DNA from: Delphinus delphis
Taxonomy: Eukaryota > Chordata > Mammalia > Artiodactyla > Delphinidae
Direction: 5' to 3'
Assembly (NCBI RefSeq): GCF_949987515.2
Contig: NW_027192671.1
Coordinates: forward strand, 1,922,001 to 1,986,000
Length of the DNA stretch: 64,000 nt
Below are positions 48,957-61,446 of the stretch, in pieces (the first letter of the stretch is position 1; every line of letters begins with the position of its first letter). The translations under genes and the position numbers were made by a program. A model generated the notes under the pieces. The model made no database searches, was not told where the DNA came from, and worked only from the letters and a program-made list of their open reading frames with translations.

Positions 48957-50536
48957 GTAGCAGCATAATGAGTGGATTCAGGTACGATGATTCTAACTGA
49001 AATAAGTCACACAGAAAAAGAAACATCATAAGATATCAGTAATACACGGAATGTAAACTTGGCTACACAGGAACTGAATTCCAAAACAGAACAGCTTCTC
49101 AAATTTAGAACACAACTTATGCTTGCTTAAGGGGAAAGGTGAGTTGGGGTGCTGCATAAAACCAGAGATTGAAATGAGCACAGATAAAGTTCCTTAAGCC
49201 AAATATGGAATAGACAAGAGCTACTCCTTGCTCAACGAAATGGACTCCACACCCCATATTAAACGCCTAAGAATATACCTGACTAGTAAGTATCTTAAAA
49301 CCTATGGATTGCTATGTCTCCAAAAGAGAATCAAGCGTGTGTACAAGGGTCATAAACGCAGCAGTGATAGGATTGGAGAGATTCGGTGAGCAAATGAAGA
49401 CCCTTTGAAGTCATATTGCATGGTACCCATTCCACGGGTTTCAAATACCCAGGTTTTAGGTATTCTTCCTTCAGCTAAAACATGCATGTGGAACCCACAG
49501 TATGATCAACCATGTGATCGGCAGACGTGTTCAAATATGTCTCAGGTTTCCTCCCCTGGTACTTGGGTGCAACATTCCAGACGCTTTACTAACACTCTCC
49601 CGACATGGAGAGTCAGTCCCTTTAACCTCCTGTTTGACACATTTTGCAATTTCTGCGGAAGATGAACAGGAATAGCGAGAACCAATGAGAGGCTAGCTGG
49701 AGGTGTCTGGACGGGCAAATTTAACTCTCATTTCCCACCAGGAAGAGGAAATAACCAAAGGCTCAGCGTGCTGTGCCGGAACCAGATTAGGGCCTGAACC
49801 CATCCTGCGGTGTTGCGGAAAGCTCACAAGAAAGCGAGTTGAAGAAAGGAGCTCAGGGGCACTGTAATTCACAAACCTGCAGAGTTATAAATGACAGCTA
49901 TCGTCCAAAAATAGACTGAAGTAAGGCTGCCAAGAGGACTTGAAAGCGGGGCAGAATTGCAGGAAACCGATTTCAGGAGGTAGACTGGAATTGCATTGAA
50001 AGCATAGGAAAAGAGGCAGAACGTCCACAATGATGCACTTGGCCAAAAAGGGCGTATGCGTTTTTTCCTGAATATATTCAGGAAAAAACGCATACGCCCT
50101 TTTTGGCCAACCAAGCAAGCTTGCAAAGGAAATCTGCACTACAATGAAGTCTCACTTCCCCCCGGTCAAAAGGGCCATCTGAAAAAAGTGTAAAATCCAG
50201 AAAGGCAGGACAGGCCATGGAGAACTGGGAGCCTTGTTATGCTGATGGGCGGGATGTAAATTGCCAACAGCCACTCCGGAGAAGTGTATGGTGTTTCCTG
50301 AAACATCCAAAAAACAAAGCAACAGAGCCTAGGGCACTTCCACTTATGGTCCTATAGTTTAGGGAAATTAAAATCAAAAAGACACAGCCACCCCAAAGTT
50401 TGGGACGCCTCTGTTTACAAGAACCTCGTTTACCGTACAAATTCAATATCACAGAAAGTGAAAAATGGATAAAGAACTTGTGGTACTTACGTACAATGCA
50501 TTGTCACTCAGCAATGAAATCTGTGTCATCAGGCCC
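48957..50536 (+). repeat. Satellite monomer 32 (1580 bp), +1 lineage
   Basis: Duplicate of monomer 28 at +6317 up to about the palindrome. It keeps the extra base of the lineage but loses one at tagaacacaacttatg. Palindrome 50039-50110 is perfect. From there the tail changes to the cagccactccgg/catccaaaaaac/tatagtttaggg/catgcattgtc type, repeated in monomer 35. Confidence 0.95.
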
Positions 50537-52116
50537 GTAGCAGCACAATGCGTGGATTCAGGTACGATGATTCTAACTGAAATAAGTCACACAGAAAAAG
50601 AAACATCATAAGATATCACTAATACACGGAATGTAAACTTGGCTACACAGGAACTGAATTACAGAACAGAACAGGGTCTCAAATTTAGAAAACCAACTTA
50701 TGCTTGCTTAAGGGGAAAGGTGAGTTGGGGTGCTGCATAAAACCAGAGATTGAAATGAGCACAGATAAAGTTCCTTAAGCCAAATATGGAATAGACAAGA
50801 GCTACTCCTTGCTCAACGAAATGGACTCAACACCGCATATTAAACGCCTAAGAATGTACCTGACTAGTAAGTATCTTAAAACCTATGGATTGCTATGACT
50901 CCGAAAGAGAATCAAGCATGTGTACAGGGGCATAAACGCAGCAGTGATAGGATTGGAGAGGTTCGGTGAGCAAATGAAGACCCTTTGAAGTCATATTGCA
51001 TGGTACCCATTACACGGGTCTCAACTCTCCAGGTTTAAGGTATTCTTCCTTCAGCTAAAACATGCATGTGGAACCCAGAGTATGATCAACCGTGTGAACG
51101 GGAGACGTGTTCAAATATGTCTCAGTTTTCCTCCCCTGGTACTCGGGTGCAACATTCCAGATGCTTTACTAACACTCTCCCTACTTTGAGAGTCAGTGCC
51201 CTTAACCTCCTGTTTGCCCCAGTTTGCAATTTCTGCGGAAGATGAACAGGAATAGCGAGAACCAATGAGAGACTACCTGGAGGTGTCTGTACAGGCAAAT
51301 TTAACTCTCATTTCCCACCAGGAAGAGGAATTAACCAAAGGCTCAGCGTGCCATGCCGGATCCAGATTAGGGCCTGAAGCCATCCTGCGGTGTTGCGGCC
51401 AGGTCACAAGAAAGCGAGTTGAAGAAAGGAGCTCAGGGGCACTGTAATTCACAAACCTGCAGAGTTATAAATGACAGCTATCGTCCAAAAATAGACTGAA
51501 GTAAGGCTGCCAGGAGTACTTGAAAGCGGGGCAGAATTGCAGGAAACCGATTTCAGGAGGTAGACTGGAATTGCATTGAAAGCATAGGAAAAGAGGCAGA
51601 ACGTCCACAATGATGCACTTGGCCAAAAAGGGCGTATGCGTTTTTTCCTGAATATATTCAGGAAAAAACGCATACGCCCTTTTTGGCCAACCAAGCAAGC
51701 TTGCAAAGGAAATCTGCACTACAATGAAGTCTCACTTCCCCCCGGTCAAAAGGGCCATCTGAAAAAAGTGTAAAATCCAGAAAGGCAGGACAGGCCATGG
51801 AGAACTGGGAGCCTTGTTATGCTGATGGGCGGGATGTAAATTGCCAACAGACACTCAGGAGAAGTGTATGGTGTTTCCTGAAACATCTAAAAAACAAAGC
51901 AACAGAGCCTAGGGCACTTCTACTTATGTTCCTATAGCTTAGGGAAATTAAAATAAAAAAGACACAGCCACCCCAAAGTTTGGGACGCCTCCGTTTACAA
52001 GAACCTCGTTTACCGTACAAGTTCAATATCACAGAAAGTGAAAAATGGATAAAGAACTTGTGGTACTTACGTACAATGCAGTATCACTCAGCAATGAAAT
52101 CTGTGTCATCAGGCCC
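50537..52116 (+). repeat. Satellite monomer 33 (1580 bp)
   Basis: Head gtagcagcacaatgcg; attacacgggtctc; ccgtgtgaac; cagatgctttac; ctccctactttgag; gagactacctgg; catgccggatcc; gccaggagtac. Palindrome 51619-51690 is perfect. The tail has cactcagg, cttctactt and aaaataaaaaag. Duplicated as monomer 36. Confidence 0.95.
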
Positions 52117-53694
52117 TTAGCAGCACAATGAGTGGATTCAGGTATGATGATTCTAACTGAAATAAGTCACACAGAAAAAGAAACATCATAAGATATCAGT
52201 AATACACGGAATGTAAACTTGGCTACACAGGAACTGAATTACAGAACAGAACAGGGTCTCAAATTTAGAAAACCAACTTATGCTTGCTTAAGGGGAAAGG
52301 TGAGTTGGGGTGCTGCATAAAACCAGAGATTGAAATGAGCACAGATAAAGTTCCTTAAGTCAAATATGGAATAGACAAGAGCTACTCCTTGCTCAAAAAA
52401 ATGGACTCAACACCGCATATTAAACGCCTAAGAATGTACCTGACTAGTAAGTATCTTAAAACCTATGGATTGCTATGTCTCCGAAAGAGAATCAAGCATG
52501 TGTACAGGGGCATAAACGCAGCAGTGATAGGATTGGAGAGGTTCGGTGAGCAAATGAAGACCCTTTGAAGTCATATTGCATGGTACCCATTACACGGGTC
52601 TTAACTTTCCAGGTTTAAGGTATTCTTCCTTCAGCTAAAACATGCATGTGGAACCCAAGTATGATGAACCATGTGAACGGGAGACGTGTTCAAATATGTC
52701 TCAGTTTTCGTACCCTGGTACTCGGGTGCAACATTCCAGACGCTTTACTAACACTCTCCCCCTTGGAGAGTCAGCGCCTTTAACCTCCTGTTTGGCCCAG
52801 TTTGCAATTTCTGCGGAAGATGAACAGGAATAGCGAGAAGCAATGAGAGACTAGCTGGAGGTGTCTGGACGGGCAAATTTAACTCTCATTTCCCACCAGG
52901 AAGAGGAAATAACCAAAGGCTCAGCGTGCCGTGCCGGAACCAGATTAGGGCCTGAAGCCATCCTGCGGTGTTGCGTCCAGGTCACAAGAAAGCAAGTTGA
53001 AGAAAGGAGCTCAGGGGCACTGTAATTCACAAACCTGCAGAGTTATAAATGACAGCTATCGTCCAAAAATAGACTGAAGTAAGGCTGCCAAGAGGACTTG
53101 AAAGCGGGGCAGAATTGCAAGAAACCGATTTCAGGAGGTAGACTGGAATTGCATTGAAAACATAGGAAAAGAGGCAGAACGTCCACAATGATGCACTTGG
53201 CCAAAAAGGGCGTATGCGTTTTTTCCTGAATATATTCAGGAAAAAACGCATATGCACTTTTTGGCCAACCAAGCAAGCTTGCAAAGGAAATCTGCACTAC
53301 AATGAAGTCTCACTTCCCCCCGGTCAAAAGGGCCATCTGAAAAAAGTGTAAAATCCAGAAAGGCAGGACAGGCCATGGAGAACTGGGAGCCTTGTTATGC
53401 TGATGGGCGGGATGTAAATTGCCAACAACCACTCGGGAGAAGTGTATGGTGTTTCCTGAAACATCTAAAAAACAAAGCAACAGAACCTAGGGCACTTCCA
53501 CTTATGGTCCTATAGCTTAGGGAAATTAAAATCAAAAAGACACAGCCACCCCAAAGTTTAGAACGGCTCTGTTTACAAGAACCTCGTTTACAGTACAAGT
53601 TCAACATCGCAGAAAGTGAAAAATGGATAAAGAAGTTGTGGTATTTACTTACAAAGCAATATCACTCAGCAATGAAATCTGTGTCATCAGGCCC
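52117..53694 (+). repeat. Satellite monomer 34 (1578 bp)
   Basis: t-type head; gctcaaaaaaatgg; gtcttaactttcc; cccaagtatgatgaacc; gtgaac with cgtacc; ctctcccccttgg (shortened); gcgtccaggtc. Palindrome 53197-53268 has two right-arm changes (53253 t, 53256 a). It is the full-length relative of the deleted monomer 37. Confidence 0.95.
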
Positions 53695-55273
53695 TTAGCA
53701 GCACAATGAGTGGATTCAGGTATGATGATTCTAACTGAAATAAGTCACACAGAAAAAGAAACATCATAAGATATCAGTAATACACGGAATGGAAACTTGG
53801 CTACACAGGAACTGAATTACAGAACAGAACAGGGTCTCAAATTTAGAAAACCAACTTATGCTTGCTTAAGGGGAAAGGTGAGTTGGGGTGCTGCATAAAA
53901 CCAGAGATTGAAATGAGCACAGATAAAGTTCCTTAAGTCAAATATGGAATAGACAAGAGCTACTCCTTGCTCAACGAAATGGACTCAACACCGCATATTA
54001 AACGCCTAAGAATGTACCTGACTAGTAAGTATCTTAAAACCTATGGATTGCTATGTCTCTGAAAGAGAATTAAGCGTGTGTACAGGGGCATAAACGCAGC
54101 AGTGATAGGATTGGAGAGGTTCGGTGAGCAAATGAAGACCCTTTGAAGTCATATTGCATGGTACCCATTACACGGGTCTTAACTCTCCAGGTTTAAGGTA
54201 TTCTTCCTTCAGCTAAAACATGCATGTGGAACCCAAGTATGATCAACCATGTGAACGGGAGACGTGTTCAAATATGTCTCAGTTTTCCTCCCGTGGTACT
54301 CGGGTGCAACATTCCAGACGCTTTACTAACACTCTCCCCACTTGGAGAGTCAGCGCCTTTAACCTCCTGTTTGGCCCAGTTTGCAATTTCTGCGGAAGAT
54401 GAACAGGAATAGCGAGAACCAATGAGAGACTAGCTGGAGGTGTCTGGACGGGCAAATTTAACTCTCATTTCCCACCAGGAAGAGGAAATAACCAAAGGCT
54501 CAGCGTGCCGTGCCAGAACCAGATTAGGGCCTGAAGCCATCCTGCGGTGTTGCGGCCAGGTCACAAGAAAGCAAGTTGAAGAAAGGAGCTCAGGGGCACT
54601 GTAATTCACAAACCTGCAGAGTTATAAATGACAGCTATCGTCCAAAAATAGACTGAAGTAAGGCTGCCAAGAGGACTTGAAAGCGGGGCAGAATTGCAGG
54701 AAACCGATTTCAGGAGGTAGACTGGAATTGCATTGAAAGCATAGGAAAAGAGGCAGAACGTCCACAATGATGCACTTGGCCAAAAAGGGCGTATGCGTTT
54801 TTTCCTGAATATATTCAGGAAAAAACGCATACGCCCTTTTTGGCCAACCAAGCAAGCTTGCAAAGGAAATCTGCACTACAATGAAGTCTCACTTCCCCCC
54901 GGTCAAAAGGGCCATCTGAAAAAAGTGTAAAATCCAGAAAGGCAGGACAGGCCATGGAGAACTGGGAGCCTTGTTATGCTGATGGGCGGGATGTAAATTG
55001 CCAACAGCCACTCCGGAGAAGTGTATGGTGTTTCCTGAAACATCCAAAAAACAAAGCAACAGAGCCTAGGGCACTTCCACTTATGGTCCTATAGTTTAGG
55101 GAAATTAAAATCAAAAAGACACAGCCACCCCAAAGTTTGGGACGCCTCTGTTTACAAGAACCTCGTTTACCGTACAAATTCAATATCACAGAAAGTGAAA
55201 AATGGATAAAGAACTTGTGGTACTTACGTACAATGCATTGTCACTCAGCAATGAAATCTGTGTCATCAGGCCC
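53695..55273 (+). repeat. Satellite monomer 35 (1579 bp)
   Basis: t-type head; gtctctgaaagagaatt; attacacgggtctt; gtgaac with cctcccgtgg. Palindrome 54776-54847 is perfect. The tail matches monomer 32 (cagccactccgg, tatagtttaggg, catgcattgtc). The first part is duplicated in monomer 38. Confidence 0.95.
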
Positions 55274-56853
55274 GTAGCAGCACAATGAGTGGATTCAGGT
55301 ACGATGATTCTAACTGAAATAAGTCACACAGAAAAAGAAACATCATAAGATATCACTAATACACGGAATGTAAACTTGGCTACACAGGAACTGAATTCCA
55401 AAACAGAACAGGGTCTCAAATTTAGAAAACCAACTTATGCTTGCTTAAGGGGAAAGGTGAGTTGGGGTGCTGCATAAAACCAGAGATTGAAATGAGCACA
55501 GATAAAGTTCCTTAAGCCAAATATGGAATAGACAAGAGCTACTCCTTGCTCAACGAAATGGACTCAACACCGCATATTAAACGCCTAAGAATGTACCTGA
55601 CTAGTAAGTATCTTAAAACCTATGGATTGCTATGTCTCCGAAAGAGAATCAAGCATGTGTACAGGGGCATAAACGCAGCAGTGATAGGATTGGAGAGGTT
55701 CGGTGAGCAAATGAAGACCCTTTGAAGTCATATTGCATGGTACCCATTACACGGGTCTCAACTCTCCAGGTTTAAGGTATTCTTCCTTCAGCTAAAACAT
55801 GCATGTGGAACCCAGAGTATGATCAACCGTGTGAACGGGAGACGTGTTCAAATATGTCTCAGTTTTCCTCCCCTGGTACTCGGGTGCAACATTCCAGATG
55901 CTTTACTAACACTCTCCCTACTTTGAGAGTCAGTGCCCTTAACCTCCTGTTTGCCCCAGTTTGCAATTTCTGCGGAAGATGAACAGGAATAGCGAGAAGC
56001 AATGAGAGACTACCTGGAGGTGTCTGAACAGGCAAATTTAACTCTCATTTCCCACCAGGAAGAGGAATTAACCAAAGGCTCAGCGTGCCATGCCGGATCC
56101 AGATTAGGGCCTGAAGCCATCCTTTGGTGTTGCGGCCAGGTCACAAGAAAGCGAGTTGAAGAAAGGAGCTCAGGGGCACTGTAATTCACAAACCTGCAGA
56201 GTTATAAATGACAGCTATCGTCCAAAAATAGACTGAAGTAAGGCTGCCAGGAGTACTTGAAAGCGGGGCAGAATTGCAGGAAACCGATTTCAGGAGGTAG
56301 ACTGGAATTGCATTGAAAGCATAGGAAAAGAGGCAGAACGTCCACAATGATGCACTTGGCCAAAAAGGGCGTATGCGTTTTTTCCTGAATATATTCAGGA
56401 AAAAACGCATACGCCCTTTTTGGCCAACCAAGCAAGCTTGCAAAGGAAATCTGCACTACAATGAAGTCTCACTTCCCCCCGGTCAAAAGGGCCATCTGAA
56501 AAAAGTGTAAAATCCAGAAAGGCAGGACAGGCCATGGAGAACTGGGAGCCTTGTTATGCTGATGGGCGGGATGTAAATTGCCAACAGACACTCAGGAGAA
56601 GTGTATGGTGTTTCCGGAAACATCTAAAAAACAAAGCAACAGAGCCTAGGGCACTTCTACTTATGGTCCTATAGCTTAGGGAAATTAAAATAAAAAAGAC
56701 ACAGCCACCCCAAAGTTTGGGACGCCTCCGTTTACAAGAACCTCGTTTACCGTACAAGTTCAATATCACAGAAAGTGAAAAATGGATAAAGAACTTGTGG
56801 TACTTACGTACAATGCAGTATCACTCAGCAATGAAATCTGTGTCATCAGGCCC
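55274..56853 (+). repeat. Satellite monomer 36 (1580 bp)
   Basis: Duplicate of monomer 33 at +4737 (cagatgctttac, ctactttgag, catgccggatcc, gccaggagtac). Palindrome 56356-56427 is perfect. The tail gains tttccggaaac (56613), a marker that recurs in monomers 38 and 40 and dates the dimer duplication after the trimer duplication. Confidence 0.95.
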
Positions 56854-58360
56854 TTAGCAGCACAATGAGTGGATTCAGGTATGATGATTCTAACTGAAAT
56901 AAGTCACACAGAAAAAGAAACAACATAAGATATCAGTAATACACGGAACGTAAACTTGGCTACACAGGAACTGAATTACAGAACAGAACAGGGTCTCAAA
57001 TTTAGAAAACCAACTTATGCTTGCTTAAGGGGAAAGGTGAGTTGGGGTGCTGCATAAAACCAGAGATTGAAATGAGCACAGATAAAGTTCCTTAAGTCAA
57101 ATATGGAATAGACAAGAGCTACTCCTTGCTCAACGAAATGGACTCAACACCGCATATTAAACGCCTAAGAATGTACCTGACTAGTAAGTATCTTAAAACC
57201 TATGGATTGCTATGTCTCCGAAAGAGAATCAAGCATGTGTACAGGGGCATAAACGCAGCAGTGATAGGATTGGAGAGGTTCGGTGAGCAAATGAAGACCC
57301 TTTGAAGTCATATTGCATGGTACCCATTACACGGGTCTTAACTTTCCAGGTTTAAGGTATTCTTCCTTCAGCTAAAACATGCATGTGGAACCCAAGTATG
57401 ATGAACCATGTGAACGGGAGACGTGTTCAAATATGTCTCAGTTTTCGTACCCTGGTACTCGGGTGCAACATTCCAGACGCTTTACTAACACTCTCCCCAC
57501 TTGGAGAGTCAGCGCCTTTAACCTCCTGTTTGGCCCAGTTTGCAATTTCTGCGGAAGATGAACAGGAATAGCAAGAAGCAATGAGAGACTAGCTGGAGGT
57601 GTCTGGACGGGCAAATTTAACTCTCATTTCCCACCAGGAAGAGGAAATAACCAAAGGCTCAGCGTGCCGTGCCGGAACCAGATTAGGGCCTGAAGCCATC
57701 CTGCGGTGTTGCGTCCAGGTCACAAGAAAGCAAGTTGAAGAAAGGAGGTCAGGGACACTGTAATTCACAAACCTGCAGAGTTATAAATGACAGCTATCGT
57801 CCAAAAATAGACTGAAGTAACGCTGCCAAGAGGACTTGAAAGCGGGGCAGAATTGCAGTAAACCGATTTCAGGAGGTAGACTGGAATTGCATTGAATATA
57901 TTCAGGAAAAAACGCATACGCACTTTTTGGCGAACCAAGCAAGCTTGCAAAGGAAATCTGCACTACAATGAAGTCTCACTTCCCCCCGGTCAAAAGGGCC
58001 ATCTGAAAAAAGTGTAAAATCCAGAAAGGCAGGACAGGCCATGGAGAACTGGGAGCCTTGTTATGCTGATGGGCGGGATGTAAATTGCCAACAACCACTC
58101 GGGAGAAGTGTATGGTGTTTCCTGAAACATCTAAAAAACAAAGCAACAGAACCTAGGGCACTTCCACTTATGGTCCTATAGCTTAGGGAAATTAAAATCA
58201 AAAAGACACAGCCACCCCAAAGTTTAGAACGGCTCTGTTTACAAGAACCTCGTTTACAGTACAAGTTCAACATCGCAGAAAGTGAAAAATGGATAAAGAA
58301 GTTGTGGTATTTACTTACAAAGCAATATCACTCAGCAATGAAATCTGTGTCATCAGGCCC
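56854..58360 (+). repeat. Satellite monomer 37 (1507 bp), 72-bp deletion
   Basis: Duplicate of monomer 34 (gtcttaactttcc, atgatgaacc, cgtacc, gcgtccaggtc), with 72 bp missing between ttgcattgaa and tatattcagg (junction 57896/57897). The deletion removes 38 bp of flank and 34 of 36 nt of the left palindrome arm, leaving only the right arm 57899-57934. Tgaa occurs at both breakpoints. Confidence 0.95.
57894..57934. other. 72-bp deletion junction and residual palindrome arm (monomer 37)
   Basis: The ancestral order flank-left arm-right arm has become ttgcattgaa joined directly to tatattcagg. Only the 10-bp centre gaatatattc (57894-57903) remains palindromic. Tgaa at both breakpoints fits microhomology-mediated loss or polymerase slippage into a hairpin. 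The same junction occurs in monomer 39 (60980-61020), so it was inherited by block duplication. Confidence 0.9.
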
Positions 58361-59939
58361 TTAGCAGCACAATGAGTGGATTCAGGTATGATGATTCTAA
58401 CTGAAATAAGTCACACCGAAAAAGAAACATCATAAGATATCAGTAATACACGGAATGGAAACTTGGCTACACAGGAACTGAATTACAGAACAGAACAGGG
58501 TCTCAAATTTAGAAAACCAACTTATGCTTGCTTAAGGGTAAAGGTGAGTTGGGGTGCTGCATAAAACCAGAGATTGAAATGAGCACAGATAAAGTTCCTT
58601 AAGTCAAATATGGCATAGACAAGAGCTACTCCTTGCTCAACGAAATGGACTCAACACCGCATATTAAACGCCTAAGAATGTACCTGACTAGTAAGTATCT
58701 TAAAACCTATGGATTGCTATGTCTCCGAAAGAGAATCAAGCATGTGTACAGGGGCATAAACGCAGCAGTGATAGGATTGGAGAGGTTCAGTGAGCAAATG
58801 AAGACCCTTTGAAGTCATATTGCATGGTACCCATTACACGGGTCTTAACTCTCTAGGTTTAAGGTATTCTTCCTGCAGCTAAAACATGCATGTGGAACCC
58901 AAGTATGATGAACCATGTGAACGGGAGACGTGTTCAAATATGTCTCAGTTTTCCTCCCATGGTACTCGGGTGCAACATTCCAGACGCTTTACTAACACTC
59001 TCCCCACTTGGAGAGTCAGCGCCTTTAACCTCCTGTTTGGCCCAGTTTGCAATTTCTGCGGAAGATGAACAGGAATAGCGAGAACCAATGAGAGACTAGC
59101 TGGAGGTGTCTGGACGGGCAAATTTAACTCTCATTTCCCACCAGGAAGAGGAAATAACCAAAGGCTCAGCGTGCCGTGCCGGAACCAGATTAGGGCCTGA
59201 AGCCATCATGCGGTGTTGCGGCCAGGTCACAAGAAAGCAAGTTGAAGAAAGGAGCTCAGGGGCACTGTAATTCACAAACCTGCAGAGTTATAAATGACAG
59301 CTATCGTCCAAAAATAGACTGAAGTAAGGCTGCCAAGAGGACTTGAAAGCGGGGCAGAATTGCAGGAAACCGATTTCAGGAGGTAGACTGGAATTGCATT
59401 GAAAGCATAGGAAAAGAGGCAGAACGTCCACAATGATGCACTTGGCCAAAAAGGGCGTATGCGTTTTTTCCTGAATATATTCAGGAAAAAACGCATACGC
59501 CCTTTTTGGCCAACCAAGCAAGCTTGCAAAGGAAATCTGCACTACAATGAAGTCTCACTTCCCCCCGGTCAAAAGGGCCATCTGAAAAAAGTGTAAAATC
59601 CAGAAAGGCAGGACAGGCCATGGAGAACTGGGAGCCTTGTTATGCTGATGGGCGGGATGTAAATTGCCAACAGACACTCAGGAGAAGTGTATGGTGTTTC
59701 CGGAAACATCTAAAAAACAAAGCAACAGAGCCTAGGGCACTTCTACTTATGGTCCTATAGCTTAGGGAAATTAAAATAAAAAAGACACAGCCACCCCAAA
59801 GTTTGGGACGCCTCTGTTTACAAGAACCTCGTTTACAGTACAAGTTCAATATCACAGAAAGTGAAAAATGGATAAAGAACTTGTGGTACTTACGTACAAT
59901 GCAGTATCACTCAGCAATGAAATCTGTGTCATCAGGCCC
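58361..59939 (+). repeat. Satellite monomer 38 (1579 bp)
   Basis: First part follows monomer 35 but with private markers (cacaccgaaaaag, ggcatagac, gttcagtgagc, ctctctaggttt, cctgcagctaaaac, cctcccatgg). From about 59272 it follows the tail of monomer 36 (cactcagg, tttccggaaac, aaaataaaaaag). Palindrome 59442-59513 is perfect. Confidence 0.95.
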
Positions 59940-61446
59940 TTAGCAGCACAATGAGTGGATTCAGGTATGATGATTCTAACTGAAATGAGTCACATAGAAA
60001 AAGAAACAACATAAGATATCAGTAATACACGGAACGTAAACTTGGCTACACAGGAACTGAATTACAGAACAGAACAGGGTCTCAAATTTAGAAAACCAAC
60101 TTATGCTTGCTTAAGGGGAAAGGTGAGTTGGGGTGCTGCATAAAACCAGAGATTGAAATGAGCACAGATAAAGTTCCTTAAGTCAAATATGGAATAGACA
60201 AGAGCTACTCCTTGCTCAACGAAATGGACTCAACACCGCATATTAAACGCCTAAGAATGTACCTGACTAGTAAGTATCTTAAAACCTATGGATTGCTATG
60301 TCTCCGAAAGAGAATCAAGCATGTGTACAGGGGCATAAACGCAGCAGTGATAGGATTGGAGAGGTTCGGTGAGCAAATGAAGACCCTTTGAAGTCATATT
60401 GCATGGTACCCATTACACGGGTCTTAACTTTCCAGGTTTAAGGTATTCTTCCTTCAGCTAAAACATGCATGTGGAACCCAAGTATGATGAACCATGTGAA
60501 CGGGAGACGTGTTCAAATATGTCTCAGTTTTCGTACCCTGGTACTCGGGTGCAACATTCCAGACGCTTTACTAACACTCTCCCCACTTGGAGAGTCAGCG
60601 CCTTTAACCTCCTGTTTGGCCCAGTTTGCAATTTCTGCGGAAGATGAACAGGAATAGCGAGAAGCAATGAGAGACTAGCTGGAGGTGTCTGGACGGGCAA
60701 ATTTAACTCTCATTTCCCACCAGGAAGAGGAAATAACCAAAGGCTCAGCGTGCCGTGCCGGAACCAGATTAGGGCCTGAAGCCATCCTGCGGTGTTGCGT
60801 CCAGGTCACAAGAAAGCAAGTTGAAGAAAGGAGCTCAGGGGCACTGTAATTCACAAACCTGCAGAGTTATAAATGACAGCTATCGTCCAAAAATAGACTG
60901 AAGTAAGGCTGCCAAGAGGACTTGAAAGCGGGGCAGAATTGCAGTAAACCGATTTCAGGAGGTAGACTGGAATTGCATTGAATATATTCAGGAAAAAACG
61001 CATACGCCCTTTTTGGCGAACCAAGCAAGCTTGCAAAGGAAATCTGCACTACAATGAAGTCTCACTTCCCCCCGGTCAAAAGGGCCATCTGAAAAAAGTG
61101 TAAAATCCAGAAAGGCAGGACAGGCCATGGAGAACTGGGAGCCTTGTTATGCTGATGGGCGGGATGTAAATTGCCAACAACCACTCGGGAGAAGTGTATG
61201 GTGTTTCCTGAAACATCTAAAAAACAAAGCAACAGAACCTAGGGCACTTCCACTTATGGTCCTATAGCTTAGGGAAATTAAAATCAAAAAGACACAGCCA
61301 CCCCAAAGTTTAGAACGGCTCTGTTTACAAGAACCTCGTTTACAGTACAAGTTCAACATCGCAGAAAGTGAAAAATGGATAAAGAAGTTGTGGTATTTAC
61401 TTACAAAGCAATATCACTCAGCAATGAAATCTGTGTCATTAGGCCC
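59940..61446 (+). repeat. Satellite monomer 39 (1507 bp), 72-bp deletion
   Basis: Second copy of the deleted monomer, 3086 bp after monomer 37, with the identical junction (60980/60981 region). The remaining right arm is 60985-61020. New markers are gaaatgagtcacatag (59984); the right arm reads gcccttttt where monomer 37 has gcacttttt. Confidence 0.95.

Larger units (their letters stand above)
39483..50039 (+). repeat. Higher-order repeat, four-monomer period (6317 bp): 39483-43722 and 45800-50039
   Basis: Monomers 26, 27 and most of 28 recur as 30, 31 and 32. Shared rare markers are agtgagtatc, accacgtgatc, cccgccggtc, cccacagtatg, ccgacatgg and gacacattttgc. Monomer 29 between them is another copy of 26, and the end of 25 recurs at the end of 28, so single- and three-monomer events overlap this one. 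Confidence 0.85.
49869..59271 (+). repeat. Higher-order repeat, two adjacent three-monomer copies (4737 bp; second shortened by the 72-bp deletion)
   Basis: 49869-54605 and 54606-59271 correspond throughout. Markers in order are tatagtttaggg, cagatgctttac, ctactttgag, gccaggagtac, aaaataaaaaag, gtcttaactttcc and gcgtccaggtc. The second copy is 4666 bp because monomer 37 lacks 72 bp. Confidence 0.88.
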
